Source: Fulvivirga aurantia
GTDB lineage: Bacteria > Bacteroidota > Bacteroidia > Cytophagales > Cyclobacteriaceae
Direction of reading: 5' to 3'
DNA: 5,680 bases
NCBI RefSeq assembly: GCF_009711475.1
Contig: NZ_SMMD01000688.1
Coordinates: 1 to 5,680 of the forward strand
In this document: positions 1 to 5,657 of the stretch, piece after piece
Numbering within the stretch: the first letter of the stretch is position 1
How the letters are laid out: every line of letters begins with the position of its first letter
Position numbers and translations under genes: made by a program
The notes under the pieces: model-generated
Database searches by the model: none
Told to the model about the DNA's origin: nothing
What the model saw: the letters and a program-made list of their open reading frames with translations, nothing else

Positions 1-3
1 TAA

Positions 4-30
4 AGATCCTTCGCTATCGCTCTGGATGAC
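4..30 (+). repeat. REP-like stem-loop element, copy A
   Basis: This is a short intergenic element with a small stem, ATCC (6-9) pairing with GGAT (24-27), and a 3' tail ending in ATGAC (26-30). The loop is built on TCGCT (11-15, repeated at 17-21). Bases 8-30 recur exactly, in inverted orientation, at 5658-5680, and diverged relatives lie at 5516-5537 and 5584-5610. In this copy the tail faces the heptad tract that begins 10 bases later. Short stem-loops with a fixed tail in intergenic DNA resemble REP elements mobilised by RAYT-type transposases, but no such transposase is in the window, so that family assignment is inference. The element may extend upstream of base 1. Confidence 0.75.
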
Positions 31-40
31 AAACCTATGA

Positions 41-154
41 GAGACATGAGCTATGAGAGCCACGAGCTTTGAGCTTTGAGCTACGAGTCACGAGCTTCAA
101 GCCATCAGCCCTCTAACCACTCAAATCTAACCTCTAACATCCAAAATCCCACGT
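41..154. repeat. Degenerate 7-bp tandem repeat tract
   Basis: This tract can be cut into consecutive 7-base units in one phase, with a single 2-base slip at 55-56. In the first half (41-98) the units follow GAGCYWY, for example GAGCTAT (48-54), GAGCTTT twice (64-70 and 71-77) and GAGCTAC (78-84). From about 99 the units drift to CTAACCT-like forms (113-119, 127-133, 134-140) while keeping phase. On the minus strand the core is NNNGYTS, mostly ending GCTC in the first half and TTAG in the second. There is no open reading frame of note and no unique spacers, so it is not a CRISPR. A short tract of the same family in opposite orientation lies at 5619-5648. Its function is unknown. Confidence 0.75.
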
Positions 155-210
155 CCTCTAAATCCCTTAACTTTCTCACTATCAAATCCCCTATTTATGA
201 ATTTATTTTT

Positions 211-247
211 AACCTTTGTGGGTTATAGATTGTAGTCAGTATTTTTA
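211..247 (+). promoter_or_regulatory. uvrD: Possible promoter of the uvrD operon (weak)
   Basis: Bacteroidota housekeeping promoters typically have TTTG near -33 and TAnnTTTG near -7. Two readings fit partly. AACCTTTG (211-218) matches the -7 motif at all but one base but has no obvious -33 partner. Alternatively, TTTG (215-218) could be the -33 element and TATTTTTA (240-247) a -7 element one base off consensus, with a 21-nt spacer; that would start transcription only a few bases before the ATG at 258. A promoter is expected here because this is the only sizeable spacer before the gene cluster. The assignment rests on short, degenerate motifs. Confidence 0.3.
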
Positions 248-257
248 AAGTCGGAGA

Positions 258-2513
258 ATGGATTATATAGAAAGCCTAAACGAACCACAGCGCGAAGGAG
301 TCCTCAATTGTGAGGGGCCAACCATGATAATCGCAGGTGCTGGTTCAGGAAAAACAAGAGTACTTACCTATCGTATTGCCTATCTTATTCAGAAAAAAAA
401 TGTAGATCCTTTTAGCATTTTGGCGCTTACGTTTACCAACAAAGCTGCCAAGGAGATGCGCGATCGTATCGAGGGTGTGGTGGGCACCGAAGCCAGAAAT
501 CTATGGATGGGTACATTCCACTCTGTGTTTGCCAGAATATTGCGGGCAGAAGCCGACAGACTTGGCTACCCGAGCAACTTTACCATCTACGATGCTGACG
601 ATTCCAAATCTTTAATAAAAGCCATAGTAAAAGAATTGGGCCTTGATGATAAGGTCTATAAACCCAATGTGGTTTTCAATCGAATTTCAGGCGCTAAAAA
701 CCGACTCATCTCTTGGCGCGAGTATAACTCAAACCCCATCTATCGTTCTGATGACGAGCAAAATATGAAGCCGGAGCTTGGGCGTATCTACAAAATCTAT
801 GCACAGCGCTGTTTCAAAGCCGGAGCGATGGATTTTGATGACCTTTTATTCAACACCAATGTGCTTTTTAAGCAACATACGGATGTATTGAATAAATACC
901 AGCAGCGCTTTAAGTACGTGATGGTCGATGAGTTTCAGGATACAAATATTTCTCAGTACTTGATCACTAAAAAGCTTTCTGCCGTAAGGCAAAATATCTG
1001 TGTTGTGGGAGATGACGCACAAAGTATCTACGCATTCCGTGGCGCTGACATTCAAAACATACTCAATTTTGAGAAAGACTACCCGGATTTACGCGTAATC
1101 AAGCTGGAGCAAAACTACCGCTCTACAAAGGTGATTGTAAATGCGGCCAACTCGGTAATCAATAAAAACAAGGCCCAGCTCAAAAAGAAAGTCTGGACAG
1201 ATAATGACGAGGGCAACCTCATTGAGCTCCTCAAAGCCACTTCCGATAACGAAGAAGGTAAGCTTGTGGCTTCATCCATCTTTGAGGAGAAGATGCAGCA
1301 CCAGACCAAAAACAGTGATGTGGCCATTCTTTATCGTACCAACAGTCAGTCTCGTGCGATTGAGGAAGCTTTGCGTAGAATGAACATCAAGTACAAGATC
1401 ATCGGTGGTCTTTCTTTCTACCAAAGAAAAGAAATTAAAGACCTGATGGCTTACCTGCGCTTTACTATTAACCATAATGATGAGCAGTCGCTGCGTAGGA
1501 TTATCAATTTCCCAAAACGCGGTATCGGTGCCAGCAGTGTAGATAAAATTATTGTTGCGGCCAACGACCACGACATTAGCATTTGGGAAGTGCTTACTAA
1601 TATCGACTCATTTTTACCGGGTCGGGCAGCCAATGCAGTGAGTGATTTTGTTACGATGATCAAGCGTTTTAAAATCGAAATTGAGAAAAACGATGCTTAT
1701 GATGCTGCTAGTCAGATTGCTAAAAGCTCTGGTTTGCTGAAGGAGCTTTATGAAGACAAAACAGTAGAAGGCCTCAACCGCTACGAAAACGTACAGGAGT
1801 TGCTCAACGCGGTGAAAGAATTTACTGATGACCCTGAAAAAGAGGACAAAAGCCTCGGTTCTTTCTTACAAGAAGTGGCACTCATTACCGGCTTGGATAA
1901 TGACGATGATGACGATCAGGATAAGGTGACTTTGATGACCATACACATGGCCAAAGGCCTGGAGTTTGAAAACGTCTATATCGTGGGTTTGGAAGAAGAC
2001 CTTTTTCCTTCTCAGATGATGCTCAGCAGCCGAGCTGACCTGGAGGAAGAGCGTAGGTTGTTTTATGTAGCCATCACCCGAGCCAAAAATAAGTTATTCT
2101 TATCATACGCCTTGAGCAGATACCGTTTCGGGCGATTGAAGAATTGCGAACCGAGCCGTTTTTTGGAAGAGGTAGACCCTATTTTTGTTAAGGTAAACCA
2201 AAAGTTCAGCAACGTGAGCTCTGTACAGGACTCTGACGCTTTCGCTAAAAACTTTGTTACTGGCATGAAGAAAACCACCACATCTAAACCAGTGGTGAAA
2301 AAATCGAATTATAAACCGTCACCAGATTTCGCCCCGAGCGACACTTCAGGCCTAAAAGAAGGTATGAAAGTCGAGCATCCTAAATTTGGGTTTGGAAAAG
2401 TCACAGAAATGGACGAAAATGGTGCTAACCGTAAGGCTAAAGTAAATTTTGATGACTTTGGAGAAAAGACATTATTACTTAGTTTTGCTAAACTAAAGAT
2501 ACACGCTAATTAA
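258..2513 (+). CDS. uvrD: UvrD/PcrA-type superfamily 1A DNA helicase
   Basis: This is an ATP-dependent 3'-5' DNA helicase of the UvrD/PcrA family, which unwinds DNA in excision and mismatch repair and clears recombination and transcription intermediates. All SF1A motifs are present: Q motif LNEPQRE (residues 7-13), Walker A GAGSGKT (27-33), motif Ia LTFTNKAA (57-64), Ib GTFHS (85-89), Walker B VDEFQDT (223-229), motif III GDDAQSIYAFRGA (251-263), motif IV QNYRST (285-290), motif V TIHMAKGLEFENV (561-573) and motif VI RRLFYVAITRAK (599-610). A Lys/Ser/Thr-rich linker leads to a C-terminal Tudor-like domain (about 698-748, GMKVEHPKFGFG), typical of PcrA/UvrD and tied in other bacteria to RNA polymerase binding. 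At 751 residues it is full length, and this tail separates it from Rep and RecB. An acidic run (547-555) precedes motif V. The start at 258 fits the family N-terminus; the GGAG at 253-256 is too close to the ATG to be a normal ribosome binding site. It is the first gene of the likely operon. Confidence 0.96.
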   Translation: MDYIESLNEPQREGVLNCEGPTMIIAGAGSGKTRVLTYRIAYLIQKKNVDPFSILALTFTNKAAKEMRDRIEGVVGTEARNLWMGTFHSVFARILRAEADRLGYPSNFTIYDADDSKSLIKAIVKELGLDDKVYKPNVVFNRISGAKNRLISWREYNSNPIYRSDDEQNMKPELGRIYKIYAQRCFKAGAMDFDDLLFNTNVLFKQHTDVLNKYQQRFKYVMVDEFQDTNISQYLITKKLSAVRQNICVVGDDAQSIYAFRGADIQNILNFEKDYPDLRVIKLEQNYRSTKVIVNAANSVINKNKAQLKKKVWTDNDEGNLIELLKATSDNEEGKLVASSIFEEKMQHQTKNSDVAILYRTNSQSRAIEEALRRMNIKYKIIGGLSFYQRKEIKDLMAYLRFTINHNDEQSLRRIINFPKRGIGASSVDKIIVAANDHDISIWEVLTNIDSFLPGRAANAVSDFVTMIKRFKIEIEKNDAYDAASQIAKSSGLLKELYEDKTVEGLNRYENVQELLNAVKEFTDDPEKEDKSLGSFLQEVALITGLDNDDDDDQDKVTLMTIHMAKGLEFENVYIVGLEEDLFPSQMMLSSRADLEEERRLFYVAITRAKNKLFLSYALSRYRFGRLKNCEPSRFLEEVDPIFVKVNQKFSNVSSVQDSDAFAKNFVTGMKKTTTSKPVVKKSNYKPSPDFAPSDTSGLKEGMKVEHPKFGFGKVTEMDENGANRKAKVNFDDFGEKTLLLSFAKLKIHAN

Positions 2514-2532
2514 AGGCAATTAATCACACCAG

Positions 2533-3186
2533 ATGGATTATAACACTAGTCAGTCCCCGCTTATTCTAAGAGAGTATGGGAGAAACGTTCAAAAACTTGT
2601 TGGATACTTAAAAACCATCGAGGATAAAGAAAAAAGAACGGCATATGCTCATACCTTGATAGAATTGATGCGTCAGATCACACCTTCGTACAAGGAGACA
2701 CAGGAGACCACACAAAAGCTTTGGGACGATTTATTCATCATGGCAGACTTTGAGCTGGATATTGACAGCCCTTATCCGAAGCCTGAGCCTGAGGTGTTGA
2801 CTAAAAAGCCTGAAAGAATGGGCTATTTAAGCAATAACATCAAGTATAAACACTACGGCAGAAATATTGAGTTGCTTATTAAAGAGGCCATTCAAAAAGA
2901 AGATCCTCAGGAGCGTGAAGATGCTATTATCTACATCGGTAAGCTTATGAAAAGCTTTTACGGTAGCTGGAACAAAGAGGTAATTGATGATAGCGTTATC
3001 TTAGAAAACATTCAAACTATCTCTGGAGGTAAACTAAATATCAACCTCGAAAAAGTAAGAGAAGACAATTTATTTGAGCGACTTTATAAAGCTAAAAAGC
3101 GAACAAGCTCAGGTAGTAATCGTGGGTCTGGTGGCAAGTCTAATAGAGGCAAAGGAAGTTCTAACCGCAGAAGAAGAAGAAATTAA
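2533..3186 (+). CDS. DUF4290 domain-containing protein with basic C-terminal tail
   Basis: This 217-residue protein is recognisable as the DUF4290 family by its YGRN motif (15-18), the LWDDLFIMADFELDIDSPYP segment (63-82) and its position directly before murA. The family has no established function that I know of and seems confined to Bacteroidota. No signal peptide or membrane segment is visible, so it is probably cytoplasmic. Residues 15-78 and 108-171 align without gaps at an offset of 93, sharing YGRN, a following Leu, an Glu-Asp pair, Arg, Leu-Met and an alternating Leu-x-Ile end, which indicates two copies of one helical unit. Residues 188-217 are low complexity (Ser/Gly/Asn/Lys) ending in five arginines, resembling tails that bind RNA or other nucleic acids; that role is inference. 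It starts 19 nt after uvrD, and its stop codon shares one base with the murA start, so translational coupling to murA is likely. Confidence 0.9.
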   Translation: MDYNTSQSPLILREYGRNVQKLVGYLKTIEDKEKRTAYAHTLIELMRQITPSYKETQETTQKLWDDLFIMADFELDIDSPYPKPEPEVLTKKPERMGYLSNNIKYKHYGRNIELLIKEAIQKEDPQEREDAIIYIGKLMKSFYGSWNKEVIDDSVILENIQTISGGKLNINLEKVREDNLFERLYKAKKRTSSGSNRGSGGKSNRGKGSSNRRRRRN

Positions 3187-4493
3187 TGAGTTCATTCAGG
3201 ATTCAGGGAGGTCAGCCGCTTAGTGGCGAAATCATCCCTCAAGGAGCTAAAAACGAAGCTTTACAGATAATTGCTGCTACTTTACTTTCAGCAGAGCCAA
3301 TTACAATTCACAAAATTCCCGATATCAGAGATGTAAATAAGCTAATAGAGCTTATCTCTGAAATGGGTGCCAGCGTAGAAAAGCTAGCTTCAGAATCCTA
3401 TCGCTTTACAGCCAAAGATATAAACGTCAACTACCTCGAGTCTGACGATTTTAAAAATAAGGCAGCTTCTCTAAGAGGTTCTATAATGATATTGGGGCCT
3501 TTATTAGCCCGCTATGGCAATGCTAAGATTCCTCGTCCGGGAGGCGATAAAATTGGCCGTAGAAGACTTGATACGCACTTTATCGGCTTCGAAAAGCTGG
3601 GTGCCAAGTTCAACTATTCTTCAAAAGACGGTTTTTACTCAATCGATGCATCAAACCTCGAAGGTTGTTACCTACATCTCGATGAGGCTTCCGTAACAGG
3701 TACAGCCAACATCTTAATGGCGGCAGTTTTGGCCAAAGGCAAAACGACTATCTATAATGCAGCATGTGAGCCATATATTCAGCAGCTGTGCAGAATGCTC
3801 ACTGGCATGGGTGCCAACATTTCCGGAATAGGCTCTAATCTCCTTACTATTGAGGGTGTAGAAAAACTCGGTGGCACAGAACACACCATGTTACCTGACA
3901 TGATTGAGGTAGGTAGTTTTATCGGAATGGCTGCAATGACTCAGTCGGAGATCACCATCAAAGATGCTGGCGTTGAGCACCTCGGACTCATTCCTGATGT
4001 ATTTAAGCGATTGGGAATAAAACTCGAAATCAGAGGAAACGACATCTTTGTACCCGCTCAAAAGCATTATGAGATTGAGACTTTTATAGATGGCTCAATC
4101 ATGACCGTAGCAGACTCACCATGGCCGGGCTTTACCCCTGACCTGCTGAGTATTGTTCTTGTAACCGCTATTCAAGCCAAAGGAACCGTGCTTGTACATC
4201 AAAAGATGTTTGAGAGCCGTTTGTTCTTTGTCGATAAGCTTATCGATATGGGTGCGCAAATTATACTATGTGATCCTCACAGGGCTACTGTTATAGGTCT
4301 GGATAGAAAACAGGCATTGAGAGGCATTCAAATGAGCTCACCAGATATTAGAGCGGGTGTTTCACTACTTATCGCGGCACTATCTGCCGAAGGTGAAAGT
4401 ATCATTTCTAATGTGGAGCAAATCGATAGAGGGTATCAGAATATTGATGAGCGTTTGAAAAATCTAGGCGCTAAGATCGAGCGTATAAATTAA
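3186..4493 (+). CDS. murA: UDP-N-acetylglucosamine 1-carboxyvinyltransferase (MurA)
   Basis: MurA transfers enolpyruvate from phosphoenolpyruvate to UDP-N-acetylglucosamine in the cytoplasm, the first committed step of peptidoglycan synthesis. The 435-residue length and the inside-out alpha/beta barrel layout match the family. Visible active-site residues are Lys22-Asn23 (in PQGAKNEAL), Arg126 (equivalent to E. coli Arg120), Asp319 in FTPDLLS (equivalent to the general base Asp305) and Arg389 in SPDIRAG (equivalent to Arg397). The mobile loop reads PGGDKIGRRRLD (118-129): Asp121 replaces the usual catalytic Cys115. This natural variant, known from chlamydiae and mycobacteria, keeps activity but is not alkylated by fosfomycin. 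The related enzyme AroA (EPSP synthase) is less likely because the N-terminal GAKN and the PGGxxIG loop are MurA features. The ATG overlaps the previous stop (TAATG at 3184-3188). The purine-rich GAAGAAG run that encodes the preceding Arg tail may help ribosome loading. Confidence 0.97.
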   Translation: MSSFRIQGGQPLSGEIIPQGAKNEALQIIAATLLSAEPITIHKIPDIRDVNKLIELISEMGASVEKLASESYRFTAKDINVNYLESDDFKNKAASLRGSIMILGPLLARYGNAKIPRPGGDKIGRRRLDTHFIGFEKLGAKFNYSSKDGFYSIDASNLEGCYLHLDEASVTGTANILMAAVLAKGKTTIYNAACEPYIQQLCRMLTGMGANISGIGSNLLTIEGVEKLGGTEHTMLPDMIEVGSFIGMAAMTQSEITIKDAGVEHLGLIPDVFKRLGIKLEIRGNDIFVPAQKHYEIETFIDGSIMTVADSPWPGFTPDLLSIVLVTAIQAKGTVLVHQKMFESRLFFVDKLIDMGAQIILCDPHRATVIGLDRKQALRGIQMSSPDIRAGVSLLIAALSAEGESIISNVEQIDRGYQNIDERLKNLGAKIERIN

Positions 4494-4511
4494 TCCCTGC
4501 TTTTCATAACA

Positions 4512-4576
4512 CTTATTGATGTTTGGTGTTAAAAACGGTATATCAATACTGTAAACACTAAAAAATAATCAATAAG
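4512..4576 (+). promoter_or_regulatory. Three-tier hairpin in the mscS 5' leader
   Basis: Nearly all of the murA-mscS gap folds into one nested imperfect inverted repeat. The outer stem is CTTATTGAT (4512-4520) with ATCAATAAG (4568-4576), 9 perfect pairs. The middle stem is TTTGGTGTT (4522-4530) with AACACTAAA (4554-4562), 9 pairs including one G-T. The inner stem is ACGGTAT (4535-4541) with ATACTGT (4546-4552), 7 pairs including one G-T, closing a 4-base loop. The outer stem ends one base before the mscS ATG (4578), so as RNA it would hide the initiation region. TAACAC (4507-4512) can instead pair with GTGTTA (4526-4531), an exclusive alternative fold. No U-tract follows, so it is not an intrinsic terminator of murA. 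Whether it acts in RNA, in DNA, or is a small inverted-repeat insertion cannot be told from one copy. Confidence 0.55.
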
Positions 4577-4577
4577 C

Positions 4578-5396
4578 ATGGAATATTTAGAAAAAGCCAA
4601 AGTCTTTTTAGCCACGCAAGGTGTAGAGTTTGGGCTTATGCTCCTAAAGGCCATTGTTATCTTAGTCGTAGGACTTTGGGTGATAAGATTTCTCTCCAAA
4701 TACTTTAATAAATTTCTTGAAAAACGAAGTTTCGATGACTCTTTAAAGCCATTTCTTGAGAGTATGTTTTACAATATACTTCTCATTTTACTTCTTCTCA
4801 CTGTTCTTACTAGTGTTGGTGTTGAGGTCACTTCATTCATAGCCATATTAGGTGCGGCAGGATTAGCCATTGGTTTGGCCTTGCAAGGTACGCTGGCAAA
4901 TTTTGCTGGTGGGGTGATTATCCTCACAATCAAACCATTTAGAGTAGGCGACTACATCGAAGGTGGCGGCAACTCAGGTACAGTTAGAGAAATTCAGATT
5001 TTTAATACAATACTTATTACGCCTGACAACAAAAAGGTAGTGATACCTAATGGAGAGCTTTCTAACGACAGCATAACCAACTATAGCGCTGAAGAAAACA
5101 GACGGGTTGACATGAAATTTGGTATTGGCTATGACGATGACCTTAAGAAAGCTAAAGGCATATTGATGGAGATGCTGGAAAACGATGAGAGAGTGCTCAA
5201 AGATCCCGCACCTTCAGTAACAGTAGCGGAATTAGCGGATAGTTCGGTAAACTTTAACGTAAGGCCATGGGTTAAACTAGCCGATTACTGGTCTGTATAT
5301 TGGGACTTTCAGGAAAATGTAAAATTAAGATTTGATGAAGAAGGTATCTCTATACCATTTCCACAGAGAGATATTCATGTCTTCAACGAAAAATAA
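4578..5396 (+). CDS. mscS: Small-conductance mechanosensitive channel, MscS family
   Basis: This is an inner-membrane channel that opens under membrane tension and releases solutes during hypo-osmotic shock; the family works as a homoheptamer. At 272 residues it is close to E. coli MscS (286) and has the minimal three-helix layout: TM1 about 18-40, TM2 about 62-84 and pore-lining TM3 about 86-118. TM3 carries the Gly/Ala packing pattern LGAAGLAIGLALQG (91-104) followed by LANFAGGVIIL (106-116) and the PFRVGDYIE junction (120-128). The cytoplasmic beta domain shows VVIPNGELSN (154-163), and the C-terminal alpha/beta domain ends in IPFPQRDIHV (259-268), all family signatures. There is no added sensor or cyclic-nucleotide domain. 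The ATG at 4578 gives the normal short N-terminus before TM1; no Shine-Dalgarno is seen, and the leader is strongly structured. The gene follows murA by 84 nt and is closed by the terminator at 5422-5460. It could be transcribed with murA or from its own promoter. Confidence 0.95.
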   Translation: MEYLEKAKVFLATQGVEFGLMLLKAIVILVVGLWVIRFLSKYFNKFLEKRSFDDSLKPFLESMFYNILLILLLLTVLTSVGVEVTSFIAILGAAGLAIGLALQGTLANFAGGVIILTIKPFRVGDYIEGGGNSGTVREIQIFNTILITPDNKKVVIPNGELSNDSITNYSAEENRRVDMKFGIGYDDDLKKAKGILMEMLENDERVLKDPAPSVTVAELADSSVNFNVRPWVKLADYWSVYWDFQENVKLRFDEEGISIPFPQRDIHVFNEK

Positions 5397-5421
5397 TGGT
5401 TCAAATAGTTTAATGATGATG

Positions 5422-5460
5422 AAAAGCAAGCCGGAATATTGGCTTGCTTTTTTTGTTTTT
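5422..5460 (+). terminator. Intrinsic terminator after mscS
   Basis: A perfect 11-bp stem, AAAAGCAAGCC (5422-5432) with GGCTTGCTTTT (5441-5451), encloses an 8-base loop and runs into a T-rich tract (5448-5454, one G, then 5456-5460). It begins 26 nt after the mscS stop codon and is clearly oriented to end + strand transcription. On the minus strand only four T residues follow the hairpin, so it would terminate poorly in that direction. Confidence 0.92.
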
Positions 5461-5515
5461 ATATGGATCCCGACCTTGTGAAGGGACCTTTGTAATTGTA
5501 TCGAGTGTAAAGCTC

Positions 5516-5537
5516 TCTCGACTTCGCTCGAGATGAC
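5516..5537 (+). repeat. REP-like stem-loop element, copy C
   Basis: A perfect 6-bp stem, TCTCGA (5516-5521) with TCGAGA (5528-5533), closes a 6-base loop CTTCGC and is followed by the ATGAC tail (5533-5537) shared with the other copies. The stem sequence differs completely from copies A and B while pairing is preserved, and the CTTCGCT loop start is retained. It lies in the non-coding stretch after the mscS terminator. The preceding 55 bases (5461-5515) hold only a minor CCTT/AAGG hairpin (5474-5484) and no gene. Confidence 0.65.
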
Positions 5538-5583
5538 AGGGTGGGTTTAAATTTCATTACCATCTTAGCTTTACGACTTAGTA

Positions 5584-5610
5584 AGATACTTCGCTGCGCT
5601 CAGTATGACC
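5584..5610 (+). repeat. REP-like stem-loop element, copy B
   Basis: This copy aligns with copy A over 26-27 bases with one gap. The stem is ATACT (5586-5590) with AGTAT (5602-5606), followed by the ATGAC tail (5605-5609). Relative to copy A the third stem base changed from C to A and its partner from G to T, so pairing is kept. It is in + orientation and faces the inverted copy at 5658-5680 across a short heptad tract, giving a convergent pair. Confidence 0.7.
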
Positions 5611-5618
5611 AGCATTTT

Positions 5619-5648
5619 TATACTCAAGGCTCAAGGCTCATAGCTCTC
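5619..5648. repeat. Short heptad repeat tract, right side
   Basis: Four 7-base units are visible: TATACTC (5619-5625), AAGGCTC twice (5626-5632 and 5633-5639) and ATAGCTC (5640-5646), followed by an extra TC. On the minus strand they read GAGCYWT-like, the same family as the left tract at 41-154, including the same GA-plus-heptad slip beside the REP-like element. The tract sits between two convergent REP-like copies. Confidence 0.65.
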
Positions 5649-5657
5649 GTTAAGTTC

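Noticed and set aside
41..154. Could the left repeat tract be a CRISPR array or the remains of one?
   Set aside because: Units are 7 bases with no unique spacers and no 24-40 base direct repeats, and no cas gene is present.
210..225. Small hairpin TAACC/GGTTA upstream of uvrD
   Set aside because: A 5-bp stem with a 6-base loop is common by chance in such sequence and overlaps the promoter-like motif; there is no T-tract.
253..256. GGAG as the ribosome binding site of uvrD
   Set aside because: Only one base separates it from the ATG, too close for normal pairing with 16S rRNA, and the neighbouring genes also lack Shine-Dalgarno sequences.
1896..1925. GAT/GAC-rich run encoding the acidic stretch before helicase motif V, as a possible slippage site
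   Set aside because: GAT and GAC alternate irregularly, so it is not a perfect tandem repeat, and an acidic linker at this place is normal for the family.
846..2281. Minus-strand and alternate-frame open reading frames of 60-99 codons inside uvrD and murA
   Set aside because: They lie wholly within genes with complete family motifs, have no recognisable protein features, and are explained by the coding strand's composition.
4518..4525. GATGTTTG as a -7 promoter element for mscS
   Set aside because: It matches TAnnTTTG with one mismatch but has no TTTG about 20 bases upstream, and the bases are better explained as part of the nested hairpin.
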